A DNA stretch of 64,000 bases from Bacteroides propionicigenes (GCF_018390535.1 NZ_JAHBBW010000016.1:19896-83895), one strand, 5' to 3'. Numbered from the stretch's first letter, positions 1 through 9,473 are shown. The notes: generated by a model not told the origin, from the letters alone. Numbers and translations: made by a program.

Positions 1-814
1 CCTCTATCCTGCGTTTCACGAATTCAATCTTCAGGTTGGCTTCTTCCATGTTCTTCTTGATTTCTGTGATGGAAGACAGCAACTGTGCCAGTTCATAAAC
101 AGCTGCCACCGCTTTGCGGTCGTTCGGTGTCATGGTAGTAGCATAGGAGCGTTCGCCAAGATAGTTGATGCGGATGTTTTTATCCTTGTTCAAGTTGAGG
201 AAAGCGATTACATTGCCGTCCTCTCCCAGCTTATAATCCGCTTTTTCTATCTTTTCTCCCAAATCAGTTGTTTCATAACTGTCTTTAGATGCGGGAGTCT
301 CGGCAAAGCTGCCGTCGGGTGCGGTAACTTTTACGGCTAAGTGATGAATGTTGTACGGGCCGCAATAGATGGAAGTCATGCTCATAACGCCGGTTTCGTC
401 TACTTGAAAACGCAGGTAAGAACGGTGCAGGTTCTTTTCTATTACTTGTGAGGGATGCAGGTAATTCCCTATCCGTTGATATTCGGCGTCTTTCTCGAAA
501 GTGTAGTTCTTTTTGATGGCATCCACTGCTTTTTGCTTCTCTTGGAGCATACTGTCGAGGTAGGCAAGGGTCTTTTCCTGTTCTTTCAGTTCCACCTGTT
601 GCATAAGTCCGATGCCCTCGCGGCGTGCTTCAAAAGCTTTCGGGTAGAGTATCTTGATACTGTCAATTTGCATTTTTGCTTCGCTGTAATCTCCGCGCTC
701 GAAGGCTTCGCGGGCTGTTTGAAGTTTCTCACCTGCTTTTTTCTCTACATTGCTGCAAGAGAAGAGCGTGCAACAAAGGCACGCAAGGAATGCTGCTTTC
801 TTCATAATTTTCAT
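1..814 (-). CDS. Hypothetical lipoprotein, C-terminus cut by window edge
   Basis: Reading the minus strand from the ATG at 814 gives about 271 open residues that run off the left edge, so the gene is partial. A second in-frame ATG at 805 (MKKAAFLACL...) gives a tighter signal peptide. The lipobox is LFSC followed by SNVEKK. After a short tetratricopeptide-like start (a stretch rich in AREAFERGDYSEAK-type residues) there is a charged, probably coiled-coil region, then a beta-rich part, then another helical charged tail. I do not recognise the family. It is divergent from the CCA-adding enzyme and has its own -7 box at 833..840. It is probably an envelope lipoprotein of unknown role. Confidence 0.75.
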   Translation of the reverse strand, partial: MKIMKKAAFLACLCCTLFSCSNVEKKAGEKLQTAREAFERGDYSEAKMQIDSIKILYPKAFEARREGIGLMQQVELKEQEKTLAYLDSMLQEKQKAVDAIKKNYTFEKDAEYQRIGNYLHPSQVIEKNLHRSYLRFQVDETGVMSMTSIYCGPYNIHHLAVKVTAPDGSFAETPASKDSYETTDLGEKIEKADYKLGEDGNVIAFLNLNKDKNIRINYLGERSYATTMTPNDRKAVAAVYELAQLLSSITEIKKNMEEANLKIEFVKRRIE

Positions 815-832
815 TCTTGATGTTAGTGGGGA

Positions 833-862
833 CAAAAATAAAAAATAATATCCGTATCTTTG
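833..862. promoter_or_regulatory. Back-to-back Bacteroides promoters
   Basis: The -7 box TATTTTTG reads leftward at 840..833 for the lipoprotein gene. TATCTTTG reads rightward at 855..862 for the CCA-adding enzyme. Both match the Bacteroides TAnnTTTG consensus. The rightward box is only 10 bases before the ATG at 873, which favours the next in-frame ATG at 888 as the real start. Confidence 0.6.
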
Positions 863-872
863 CACCCTCAAA

Positions 873-2318
873 ATGATTTATTGGCAAATGATTGAATTGA
901 CAACAGAAGAACTGAAGCAGCGTTTCAGTGACGACATATTTAAACGTATTTCAGAAACGGCGGATGAATTGGGATTGGAATGTTACGTAGTCGGCGGCTA
1001 CGTGCGTGACATATTCCTGCAACGTCCTTCCAAAGATATTGATGTGGTAGTGGTAGGTAGCGGAATCGTTATGGCTGAGGCTCTTGCCAAACGTTTGGGC
1101 CGTGGCGCTCATCTCTCTGTTTTTAAGAATTTCGGTACGGCGCAGTTGAAGTATCATGGAACGGAAGTGGAGTTTGTGGGTGCGCGTAAGGAGTCCTACA
1201 CACACGATTCGCGCAAGCCTATTGTTGAGGACGGTTCGTTGGAGGATGACCAGAACCGGCGGGACTTTACCATCAATGCGTTGGCGGTTTGCCTGAACCG
1301 GCATCGCTATGGAGAATTGGTGGACCCGTTTGGAGGAATGGAGGATATGAAGGAGAAAACCATTCGTACGCCGCTTGACCCGGACATCACTTTCAGTGAC
1401 GACCCTTTGCGTATGATGCGCTGCATCCGCTTTGCCACCCAGCTGAATTTCTATATTGATGATGATACTTTTGAGTCTTTGTGCCGTAACAAAGAACGCA
1501 TTTCCATCATATCCAAAGAGCGGATTGCGGATGAACTGAATAAGATATTGCTGTCTCCCGTCCCGTCCAAAGGATTCATAGATTTGGACCGCTCCGGCCT
1601 GTTGCAACTTATCTTCCCGGAGTTGGTAGCCTTGCAGGGTGTTGAGACCCGCAATGGCAGAGCGCATAAGGACAATTTCTATCATACGCTCGAAGTACTC
1701 GATAATATCTGTAAAAAGACCGATAATCTTTGGCTGCGTTGGGCAGCTCTTCTGCATGACATAGCCAAACCGGCGACCAAGCGTTGGGAACCCCGTGCCG
1801 GTTGGACATTCCACAACCATAATTTCATCGGCGAGAAGATGATACCCGATATTTTCCGGAGAATGAAGCTCCCTATGAATGAGAAGATGAAATATGTGCA
1901 GAAACTGGTAGGTCTGCATATGCGTCCTATCGTGATAGCGGATGATGTGGTGACCGACTCGGCTGTCCGCCGTCTGCTGTTTGAGGCGGGTGATGACATA
2001 GACGACCTTATGACGTTGTGTGAAGCCGATATCACTTCCAAGAATATGGAGCGTAAGCAGCGTTTCCTGAATAACTTCCAATTGGTACGTCAGAAACTGA
2101 AAGACTTGGAAGAACGCGATCGTATCCGTAACTTCCAGCCCCCTGTAAGCGGTGAGGAGATTATGAAAATATTCAATCTGCCCCCTTGCCGGCAGGTAGG
2201 CGCATTGAAGAGCGCCATTAAAGATGCCATATTGGACGGTGTCATTCCTAATGAATACGAAGCTGCCCGTGCATTTATGTTGCAACGGGCAGAAAAAATG
2301 GGATTGAAAGAACCGTAA
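873..2318 (+). CDS. cca: CCA-adding enzyme / poly(A) polymerase family with HD domain
   Basis: tRNA nucleotidyltransferase that adds or repairs the 3' CCA end of tRNAs in the cytoplasm. The class II nucleotidyltransferase head is clear: GGYVRD (about 41-46), the metal-binding D-I-D (about 55-57) and RRDFTINALA (about 129-138). An HD phosphohydrolase-like domain follows, with LLHDIAKP in the middle of the protein. The length of 481 residues is usual for the Bacteroidetes enzyme. The called ATG at 873 sits almost on the promoter, so ATG 888 (MIELTTEEL) is more likely. The gene is convergent with the phosphate transporter, leaving only 6 bases between stops. Exact substrate (CCA versus A-adding) cannot be told from sequence. 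Confidence 0.9.
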   Translation: MIYWQMIELTTEELKQRFSDDIFKRISETADELGLECYVVGGYVRDIFLQRPSKDIDVVVVGSGIVMAEALAKRLGRGAHLSVFKNFGTAQLKYHGTEVEFVGARKESYTHDSRKPIVEDGSLEDDQNRRDFTINALAVCLNRHRYGELVDPFGGMEDMKEKTIRTPLDPDITFSDDPLRMMRCIRFATQLNFYIDDDTFESLCRNKERISIISKERIADELNKILLSPVPSKGFIDLDRSGLLQLIFPELVALQGVETRNGRAHKDNFYHTLEVLDNICKKTDNLWLRWAALLHDIAKPATKRWEPRAGWTFHNHNFIGEKMIPDIFRRMKLPMNEKMKYVQKLVGLHMRPIVIADDVVTDSAVRRLLFEAGDDIDDLMTLCEADITSKNMERKQRFLNNFQLVRQKLKDLEERDRIRNFQPPVSGEEIMKIFNLPPCRQVGALKSAIKDAILDGVIPNEYEAARAFMLQRAEKMGLKEP

Positions 2319-2324
2319 CTTTTA

Positions 2325-4568
2325 TTATTCCTCCGCTTGGAACTTCCTGCTTACTTTCATCAGGTTGATAGAGTAAGTTACTATATTCTGTGCTTCCTGT
2401 ATCATTGTCAGATATACCATGCTGACTTTGATACTGCCGGATTGGCTTTGAATACGTTGCAGTTCCTCACGTTTCAGGTGGGCAAGTTGGCCGTTCAGGT
2501 CATTGGCTTTGCGTATATCTTCCTCGAAGTTATTGTAATCGTTGTTCTCCAGTTTGTGACGGCAAACTTGAAGCAGATAAACAATGTCTTCCGTTACGTC
2601 TGCAAATTCTCCTTTCTGGATTGTATCCAGCGGCTTGAAGTTGTTGTCGATATGCTCCAGACACGGCTCGCAAAGACGTCCCACACTATATACCAATTCA
2701 CTGGCGAAGTCATTGCCCTGATAATAGTAAAGTCCTTTTTCGAGCACCGTATTGTTGTCCAGACGGCACATGGCGAGTGTACCGGTACGCTTCATCTGCT
2801 TTATCAGTTGCTTTTCAAATTTCACGGAACCCATTGCCCGGCGCAGTCCGCGCAGGTTCTCGTGCAGGAAGGCGGTAACAGTGCGTTCAAAGTTGTCTTC
2901 TGTAAATTCCAGTATCTTGCCAAGCTCCTCACGGGTGTGTGTGCGTAGCAATTCCAGAATTTCCATATTGTCCGTGCTTTGCATCAGCTGCTTGATGGTG
3001 GCGTTGCCTTTTTCTTTCTCTTTGCGCTTCTTGTACATTACTTGGCTGCGTATCAACATGAATACAGCCAGACCGATAAGGGCGATGATAGCGATTGTTC
3101 CGCCGAAATGGATAACGAAGGTTACGAAGAAACAGATGGTGAATGCCGCTCCGGCAGTGATGAACCAGCCGCCGATAACACTCAGCACACCGGTAATGCG
3201 GAATACGGCAGAGTCGCGTCCCCATGCACGGTCGGCAAGCGAGGTACCCATTGCCACCATGAAGGTAACATAAGTAGTGGAAAGGGGAAGTTTCAATGAA
3301 GTACCTAAGGCAATCAGCAGACCGGCGAGTACCAGATTGACGGAGGCGCGCACTAAGTCGAATGCCGCACCGTCGGCAATAATGGCTTCATCCTTTTGGA
3401 AGCGGGTTTCAATCCAGCGTTTGCCGCTTTCGGGCATTATTCTGGAAAGCCCGTTGGCTATTGTCATGCTGAAACGTACCAATGTACGTGCTATGGGAGT
3501 GCTACCGAAGCTTTCTTCGCCTTCATCCTGACGGGAAAGGTCGACGGAAGTCTTGATTACATTATGGGCTTTCTTGGAAGTACAAAGCGCATAAACCATG
3601 ATAGCGCCTGCACCGAAGAGGAAGTACCACGGTGTTTTGGCGGGGCCGAGCAAGGAGGTCATAAGGAAGCCGTCCGGACCTGCGGCAGCGCCGTTGGTCG
3701 TATAATCTACGAAAGAAGAGTATCCGGCAAGGGGCACACCGATGAAGTTCACCAAGTCGTTACCGGCAAAGGCGAGGGCAAGAGCGAAAGTACCCAGCAG
3801 CACCACTACCTTGAACACATTTACTTTGCACCAGTGCAATACTTGCATTAATACGGTAAAGAATACAAAGAAACAGCCGATAAGCATGGCGGTGTTGTCT
3901 TGTATCCAATGTTTGTTTTCCGGGGTCATGAAAGAGCTGTCTTTCAAACCTTTTATCAGCATGAAGTAGATGATGGAAGTGGCTGCGATACCGCCGAAGA
4001 TACCGATGCTGTATTTCATCTTCTTGGTATAGTTGAAGGTAAAGACTATACGTGCCAACCATTGCACCAGCATACCGAAGAAGAAGGCGATGGCTACGGA
4101 CACAAATATCGCCATGATGACGGATAATGCCTTGTCGGTGTTGATGAGGTCACCCAGTCCGAGGGTATCACTGCCGTAAACTTTGATAAGTGCAAGAGCG
4201 AAAGTACCGCCCAACAATTCAAAAACCATGGATACGGTAGTGGATGTAGGCATTCCCATTGTGTTGAATACATCCAACAACACTACGTCCGTCAGCATCA
4301 CAGCCAACAGGATACACATGATTTCCGCAAAATAGAAATGCTCCGGCTGGTAGATACCATGGCGGGCGATGTCCATCATACCGTTAGATAGGGCGGCGCC
4401 GATAAATACACCGATACCCGCTATAAACAGTATCGTTTTGAAAGATGCTGCTTTTGCTCCGACAGCTGATTGTAGAAAGTTGACCGCATCATTGCTGACA
4501 CCCACAACGAGGTCGAAGACCGCGAGGACGAACAGGAAGATGACAATGCATAAATAGATAGTTTCCAT
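2325..4568 (-). CDS. Inorganic phosphate transporter, PiT family, with PhoU-like tail
   Basis: Inner-membrane phosphate permease of the PiT family. The N-terminal ~500 residues hold about ten hydrophobic segments and the two family signatures: GVSNDAVNF near residue 23 and AFAGNDLVNFIG in the middle, each followed by a threonine/serine-rich LPxSTTxV-type segment (MPTSTTVS, LPLSTTYVT). The last ~230 residues are soluble, charged and helical, resembling the PhoU/DUF47 modules that sit next to PiT transporters in many bacteria; here the two are fused. Polyphosphate kinase lies directly upstream on the same strand, with a 124-base gap carrying its own promoter and a three-repeat array (see findings), which suggests phosphate-responsive control. 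Confidence 0.9.
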   Translation of the reverse strand: METIYLCIVIFLFVLAVFDLVVGVSNDAVNFLQSAVGAKAASFKTILFIAGIGVFIGAALSNGMMDIARHGIYQPEHFYFAEIMCILLAVMLTDVVLLDVFNTMGMPTSTTVSMVFELLGGTFALALIKVYGSDTLGLGDLINTDKALSVIMAIFVSVAIAFFFGMLVQWLARIVFTFNYTKKMKYSIGIFGGIAATSIIYFMLIKGLKDSSFMTPENKHWIQDNTAMLIGCFFVFFTVLMQVLHWCKVNVFKVVVLLGTFALALAFAGNDLVNFIGVPLAGYSSFVDYTTNGAAAGPDGFLMTSLLGPAKTPWYFLFGAGAIMVYALCTSKKAHNVIKTSVDLSRQDEGEESFGSTPIARTLVRFSMTIANGLSRIMPESGKRWIETRFQKDEAIIADGAAFDLVRASVNLVLAGLLIALGTSLKLPLSTTYVTFMVAMGTSLADRAWGRDSAVFRITGVLSVIGGWFITAGAAFTICFFVTFVIHFGGTIAIIALIGLAVFMLIRSQVMYKKRKEKEKGNATIKQLMQSTDNMEILELLRTHTREELGKILEFTEDNFERTVTAFLHENLRGLRRAMGSVKFEKQLIKQMKRTGTLAMCRLDNNTVLEKGLYYYQGNDFASELVYSVGRLCEPCLEHIDNNFKPLDTIQKGEFADVTEDIVYLLQVCRHKLENNDYNNFEEDIRKANDLNGQLAHLKREELQRIQSQSGSIKVSMVYLTMIQEAQNIVTYSINLMKVSRKFQAEE

Positions 4569-4591
4569 AACATGTATTTTATTTCTGGCTG

Positions 4592-4648
4592 CAAAGAAAC
4601 GTTTTTTGTATTGCAGGGAAATGTCATAAATGTTACAGAAATGTTACA
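4592..4648 (-). promoter_or_regulatory. Pho-box-like repeat array and -7 box before the PiT gene
   Basis: On the minus strand three near-identical units follow one another: TGTAACATTTC (4648..4638), TGTAACATTTA (4637..4627) and TGACATTTCC (4626..4617). The 11-base period equals about one helical turn. A -7-like box, TTTCTTTG, lies at 4599..4592, so the array occupies the place of the -33 element. This is the geometry of PhoB-type activator sites. The regulator is inferred, not seen. Confidence 0.5.
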
Positions 4649-4692
4649 AGAGTCCTTCCGGCTCCCTGTTCCCATCCTCTAACTCTCAACTT

Positions 4693-6768
4693 TCAATTCT
4701 TCAAGTACTCATAGAAAGTATATTGCGACCGTATCTTCTCCTTTTGCGGACGCGCCGATTTCCAGCGGTTGCGCAGGTGGTCGTCTACAAAGCAAGCCTT
4801 GCGCTTGTCCGATAGCTGAATGGAAAGCATATCCGACAGTTCCCGTTTCAAATCCGGGTCCAGTATGGGCGTGACAGCTTCGATACGCCGGTAGAGGTTA
4901 CGGCGCATCCAGTCCGGGGAGCCGAGAAACAGTTTCGGCTTTCCGCCGTTTCCGAAGTACCATACACGGGCGTGTTCAAGAAAAGTATCTACAATACGTG
5001 TTACACGGATGTTACGGCTGAATTTCCGTCCGGGAATCAGGCAACAGATGCCTCTCACGATGAGGTCTATCTTAACTCCCGCCTGTGATGCCTCGTACAG
5101 CCGTTCTATCATGGCAGGGTCCTGCAGGGCATTCATCTTGAGTATGATTCTTCCTTCTTTTCCGTTTTTTGCCAATTCTATTTCGTGTTCGATGAGGCGG
5201 TTTAGTTCGGGTATCAGATTAAAGCGTGCCACCAGCAGGCGGTGGAACACGGGATTTTCCTTACCCTGAAAAGTGCGGAACAGGTTGTGCAGGTCGTTTA
5301 CAAGTACCGGATTGCAGGTAAACAGCCCGCAGTCGGCATAGAGTGTGGCGGTTTTCTCGTTGAAGTTTCCGGTGCTTATATAGGCATAACTGGGTAGTTT
5401 GTGTCCCAGCTTGTCACGCCGCAGTACAAGGGCCACTTTGGCATGCACCTTCAGTCCGGGCAGGCTGAACAGGATGTTGATGCCGGCGGCTTTCATCATT
5501 TCGGCGGTTGCCAGATTATTCTCTTCATCGAAACGGGCTTTCAGTTCCACAAATACGGTTACTTTCTTGCCGTTCTGTGCGGCGGCTATCAGGGTATTGA
5601 TAACTGCGGAGTTCTCGGCAACACGATACTGTGTTACCATAATCTCGCGTACGGTGGGCTCGTGTACGGCTTCGTACAAGAAGTGGATGAAGTGCTCGAA
5701 AGAGTGGTACGGGTAGTGCAGCAGCAAATCCTTCTTCTCTACATACCGGAAGATAGATTCCCGTTCGTCCAGGCAGTTCAGCTTCATCGGTTGTGGCTTG
5801 CGGATGGGGCGTACGGAATTGTTCGGATTGGGCAGATGCCGCAGGTCTTCCATGTTGAGGTGCTTGTCGCCCGGCACCAACTCCTGGCGGTTGATGCGGA
5901 AAGCGTCTACAAGGAAGTCCAGAAAATCGTCGGGCATGGCACGGTCGTACACAAAACGGCAGACTGCGCCTATCTTGCGTTTCTTTACTTTTGTCTTTAC
6001 CTGTTCTATGATTTCGGATGTGTTGGCAGATTCATCTATCAGTATGTCCGCATCCCGCGAAATCTTGATGCAGTAGCTGCTGTCCACGTCATAGCCGGGG
6101 AAGATGGTGTCTATGTTGGCTTTGATAATATCCTCGATGAACATCAGGTAGTAGTTCTTTCCGTGCTTGGGCAGTTCGATGAAGCGTGGCACTTTGCTGT
6201 AGGGCAGCTTCATCACAAAATACTGTATGCGGTTGGGGTCATCCAAAGGTACGCCTTTCAGATACAGGCGCACGGCAAGATACAGACGGTTGTCGCGCAG
6301 AAATGATATGACCTTATCCTTGCTGACGGGCACGGGAGTGAGATACGGAAAGATTTCCTCGCGGAAGAAGCGTCTCAGGAACTCTTTATGGAAAGGCTCT
6401 ACGTTGCGGCTTTGATAGAAAATAATGTGGTGCTGCCTCAGTGCGGGCAGTATCTTCTGTTCGTAGATGCGGATACGTTCTTCCAGCTGGCGGTTTACTT
6501 CTTCGTTGATTTCCGCCACCAGTTGCATGGCAGACTGCACACTCTCTTCATCGCTGTGTGCGGCTCCGGTAGCAATGGCTTTATGGTCGGCTACACGTAT
6601 TTTGTAGAACTCCTCCAGGTTGGACGAGTATATGGATATAAAGTTGATGCGCTCATATAGCGGCAACGTATCGTCTTCTGCTTCCAGCAATACCCGGTAG
6701 TTGAATGACAGCCAACTGATGTCGCGTTTGAAATATCTGCTCTCCATAAGATTAGGTTTATTTTCCAA
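4693..6768 (-). CDS. ppk1: Polyphosphate kinase 1
   Basis: Makes polyphosphate from ATP (reversible). The N-domain opens with RYFKRDISWLSFNYRVL, typical of PPK1. The two catalytic histidines are visible: H442 in GLKVHAKVAL, the autophosphorylated residue, and H599 in FLEHARVWYF. The conserved STGNFNEKTA and LGSPDWMRRNL segments are present. The length of 691 residues is normal. A minus-strand -7 box (TATATTTG at 6773..6766) overlaps the called start, so M8 at 6747 (MESRYFKRD) is the likelier initiator. It sits upstream of the phosphate permease, giving a plausible uptake-and-storage pair. Confidence 0.95.
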   Translation of the reverse strand: MENKPNLMESRYFKRDISWLSFNYRVLLEAEDDTLPLYERINFISIYSSNLEEFYKIRVADHKAIATGAAHSDEESVQSAMQLVAEINEEVNRQLEERIRIYEQKILPALRQHHIIFYQSRNVEPFHKEFLRRFFREEIFPYLTPVPVSKDKVISFLRDNRLYLAVRLYLKGVPLDDPNRIQYFVMKLPYSKVPRFIELPKHGKNYYLMFIEDIIKANIDTIFPGYDVDSSYCIKISRDADILIDESANTSEIIEQVKTKVKKRKIGAVCRFVYDRAMPDDFLDFLVDAFRINRQELVPGDKHLNMEDLRHLPNPNNSVRPIRKPQPMKLNCLDERESIFRYVEKKDLLLHYPYHSFEHFIHFLYEAVHEPTVREIMVTQYRVAENSAVINTLIAAAQNGKKVTVFVELKARFDEENNLATAEMMKAAGINILFSLPGLKVHAKVALVLRRDKLGHKLPSYAYISTGNFNEKTATLYADCGLFTCNPVLVNDLHNLFRTFQGKENPVFHRLLVARFNLIPELNRLIEHEIELAKNGKEGRIILKMNALQDPAMIERLYEASQAGVKIDLIVRGICCLIPGRKFSRNIRVTRIVDTFLEHARVWYFGNGGKPKLFLGSPDWMRRNLYRRIEAVTPILDPDLKRELSDMLSIQLSDKRKACFVDDHLRNRWKSARPQKEKIRSQYTFYEYLKN

Positions 6769-6783
6769 ATATAGCTACCTTTG
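6766..6783. promoter_or_regulatory. Divergent -7 boxes between ppk1 and a phosphodiesterase
   Basis: TATATTTG reads leftward at 6773..6766 toward ppk1, and TACCTTTG reads rightward at 6776..6783 toward the metallophosphoesterase. The leftward box overlaps the first ATG of ppk1 and argues for initiation at 6747. Confidence 0.5.
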
Positions 6784-6803
6784 CACATATAAACAAAGGA
6801 AAA

Positions 6804-7295
6804 ATGACAAAAGTTGGTTTACTGTCGGATACGCATGGATATTGGGATGAGAAGTACCTGCAATACTTTGAACCGTGTGATGAAATATGGCACGCGGGTG
6901 ACATCGGTACATTGGAAGTGGCGCAGAAGCTGGCGGCTTTCCGTCCGTTCCGTGCAGTGTATGGCAACATAGACGGGCAAGACCTGCGCCGGCTCTATCC
7001 GCAAACGCTCCGTTTTACGGTAGACGGCGCCGAGGTGCTGATGAAACACATCGGCGGCTATCCCGGCAAGTACGACCCGTCCATACAGGGAAGTATCTTG
7101 GTGCATCCCCCCAAGCTGTTCATCAGTGGGCATTCGCATATATTAAAGGTGAAATTTGACAAGACACTGGGAATGCTCCATATAAATCCCGGTGCGGCAG
7201 GTATCTACGGCTTTCATAAAGTGCGTACTATGGTGCGTTTCGCAGTAGACAACGGCGTGTTCAAGGACCTTGAAGTCATAGAGCTTGCAGGTTGA
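6804..7295 (+). CDS. YfcE/MJ0936-type metallophosphoesterase
   Basis: Small 163-residue calcineurin-like phosphodiesterase. Metal-binding motifs are in the normal order: LSDTHG (D-x-H), AGDIG, YGNIDG (GNxD in place of GNH), and near the C-terminus GHSH followed by NPGAA. This matches the YfcE-like subfamily, whose known members hydrolyse small phosphodiesters. No signal peptide, so cytoplasmic. It has its own promoter (-7 box at 6776..6783). Physiological substrate unknown. Confidence 0.88.
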   Translation: MTKVGLLSDTHGYWDEKYLQYFEPCDEIWHAGDIGTLEVAQKLAAFRPFRAVYGNIDGQDLRRLYPQTLRFTVDGAEVLMKHIGGYPGKYDPSIQGSILVHPPKLFISGHSHILKVKFDKTLGMLHINPGAAGIYGFHKVRTMVRFAVDNGVFKDLEVIELAG

Positions 7296-7429
7296 TTTTG
7301 ACTTTATAATTTTGCCATGTCAGAACTTTTTCAGAACTTTGTGTCCTGAATAGCAACGAGAGCCGTGGGGCATAGTCCTCCTTCTTATTTTATTCTACAT
7401 TTGAAGTCAATCCAATAAAGAACTGAAAT

Positions 7430-8311
7430 ATGAAAGGAATTATTCTTGCAGGTGGCAGTGCCACTCGTCTCTATCCATTGTCCAAGGCTATCTCCAAACA
7501 GATAATGCCTGTCTACGACAAGCCCATGATTTACTACCCCCTCTCTACATTGATGTTAGCGGGAATACGTGAAGTACTGATTATCTCCACTCCGCGCGAC
7601 TTGCCTATGTTTCGCGATTTATTAGGAACGGGCGAAGAGCTTGGAATGTCTTTTTCTTATAAGGTACAGGAGAATCCCAACGGACTGGCACAGGCTTTTG
7701 TACTTGGCGCCGAATTCTTGAACGGTGAGCCGGGCTGCCTTATTCTGGGCGACAATATGTTCTACGGGCAGGGTTTCTCCGCCATGTTGAAGCGTGCGGC
7801 TTCCATAGAGAAAGGCGCGTGCATCTTCGGTTACTATGTAAAAGACCCGCGTGCATACGGCGTGGTAGAGTTCGATGCCGACGGCAAGGCTATTTCTTTG
7901 GAAGAAAAGCCCGCACAGCCGAAGAGTAATTATGCAGTTCCCGGCTTATACTTCTACGACTCCACAGTGACGGCAAAGGCTGCCGCCTTGAAGCCCTCCG
8001 CCCGCGGCGAATATGAAATTACCGACCTCAACCGCCTTTATCTGGAAGAAGGCACGCTGAAGGTGGAACTGTTCGGCCGTGGTTTTGCTTGGCTCGATAC
8101 GGGCAATTGCGACAGTCTGCTCGAAGCCAGCAATTTCGTGGCTACCATACAGAACCGTCAGGGCTTCCGTGTGAGCTGCATCGAGGAAATAGCATGGCGT
8201 AAAGGCTGGATAGACCTCGACCAACTCTACCGTCTCGGTGAACAACTAGGCAAGACGGAATACGGCAAATACCTGATGGAACTTGCAGACTCATACCGAA
8301 CTAATTCATAA
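7430..8311 (+). CDS. rfbA: Glucose-1-phosphate thymidylyltransferase
   Basis: First step of dTDP-sugar synthesis: glucose-1-phosphate plus dTTP to dTDP-glucose. It begins MKGIILAGGSATRLYP, the nucleotide-binding signature, followed by SKQIMPVYDKPMIYYPLS. ILGDNMFYG, EEKP and the C-terminal DTGN are as in RmlA. 293 residues is the normal length. rfbB follows after 19 bases, so the two form an operon supplying dTDP-4-keto-6-deoxyglucose for surface polysaccharides. rfbC and rfbD are not in the window. A 134-base leader separates it from the phosphodiesterase, with a possible -7 box TAATTTTG at 7307..7314. Confidence 0.97.
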   Translation: MKGIILAGGSATRLYPLSKAISKQIMPVYDKPMIYYPLSTLMLAGIREVLIISTPRDLPMFRDLLGTGEELGMSFSYKVQENPNGLAQAFVLGAEFLNGEPGCLILGDNMFYGQGFSAMLKRAASIEKGACIFGYYVKDPRAYGVVEFDADGKAISLEEKPAQPKSNYAVPGLYFYDSTVTAKAAALKPSARGEYEITDLNRLYLEEGTLKVELFGRGFAWLDTGNCDSLLEASNFVATIQNRQGFRVSCIEEIAWRKGWIDLDQLYRLGEQLGKTEYGKYLMELADSYRTNS

Positions 8312-8330
8312 TTCATAACTATATAAATAT

Positions 8331-9470
8331 ATGAAGACTTATCTTGTGACCGGCGCCGCCGGATTTATCGGAGCTAATTATATAAAATACATTCTGGCAA
8401 AGCACGATGATATAAAAGTGGTAATATTGGATGCCCTGACTTATGCAGGAAATCTGGGTACTATTGCCAAAGACATTGACGACGAACGTTGTTTCTTCGT
8501 TAAGGGTGACATTTGCGACCGTGTCCTTGCGGACGAACTGTTTGCGAAGTACAAATTTGACTATGTGGTGAACTTCGCCGCCGAAAGTCACGTAGACCGC
8601 AGCATTGAGAATCCGCAGCTCTTCCTGACGACAAACATTTTGGGAACCCAGAATCTGCTTGACGCTGCCCGTCGCGCATGGGTAACGGGCAAGGATGAAT
8701 CCGGTTATCCCACTTGGCGTAGCGGTGTGCGCTATCACCAAGTATCTACGGACGAAGTTTACGGCTCGTTGGGAGCGGAAGGCTTCTTTACGGAAAACAC
8801 CCCGCTATGCCCGCACAGCCCGTACAGCGCTTCCAAGACAAGTGCCGATATGGTAGTGATGGCATACCATGACACTTATAAAATGCCGGTCACTATTACC
8901 CGTTGTTCCAATAACTACGGACCGTACCATTTCCCGGAAAAACTTATTCCGCTGATTATAAAGAATATCCTTGAAGGCAAGAATCTTCCGGTATACGGTG
9001 ACGGAAGCAATGTGCGCGACTGGCTGTATGTGGAAGACCACTGCAAGGCTATCGACCTTGTTGTGCGCAAAGGAGTAGAGGGTGAGGTTTATAACGTGGG
9101 CGGTCATAACGAAAAGACCAACTTGGAGATTGTAAAACTGACTATCGCCACTATCCGCCGCCTGATGGAAGAGAAACCCGAATATCGCGCCGTACTTAAA
9201 AAGCAAGTCAAAGATGCCGGCGGACAGATTGACATCAGCTGGATAAACGAAGATTTGATAACCTTCGTGAAAGACCGTCTCGGTCACGACCAGCGCTATG
9301 CCATAGACCCCGCCAAGATAACGGATGCCTTAGGCTGGTATCCCGAAACGAAGTTCGAGACCGGCATCGTGAAGACCATCGAGTGGTATCTGAACAATCA
9401 AGGCTGGGTGGAAGAAGTTACCAGCGGCGATTATCAGAAATACTACGAAAGAATGTACGGAAAGAAATAA
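8331..9470 (+). CDS. rfbB: dTDP-glucose 4,6-dehydratase
   Basis: Extended short-chain dehydrogenase that converts dTDP-glucose to dTDP-4-keto-6-deoxyglucose, using bound NAD. The Rossmann motif GAAGFIGANY is at residues ~8-17. FAAESHVDRSI and the catalytic S-T-D-E-V-YGS and YSASKTSAD (Tyr-x-x-x-Lys) segments are all present. Length 379. It is co-transcribed with rfbA. It ends 3 bases before the convergent menA stop. Confidence 0.97.
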   Translation: MKTYLVTGAAGFIGANYIKYILAKHDDIKVVILDALTYAGNLGTIAKDIDDERCFFVKGDICDRVLADELFAKYKFDYVVNFAAESHVDRSIENPQLFLTTNILGTQNLLDAARRAWVTGKDESGYPTWRSGVRYHQVSTDEVYGSLGAEGFFTENTPLCPHSPYSASKTSADMVVMAYHDTYKMPVTITRCSNNYGPYHFPEKLIPLIIKNILEGKNLPVYGDGSNVRDWLYVEDHCKAIDLVVRKGVEGEVYNVGGHNEKTNLEIVKLTIATIRRLMEEKPEYRAVLKKQVKDAGGQIDISWINEDLITFVKDRLGHDQRYAIDPAKITDALGWYPETKFETGIVKTIEWYLNNQGWVEEVTSGDYQKYYERMYGKK

Positions 9471-9473
9471 TCG

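Noticed and set aside
951..2285. 444-codon open frame antisense to the CCA-adding enzyme
   Set aside because: No family resemblance, odd composition, and the sense frame carries all motifs of a known enzyme. It is a codon-usage shadow.
5401..6306. 301-codon open frame antisense to ppk1
   Set aside because: Mirror of a strongly biased coding sequence; no recognisable domains.
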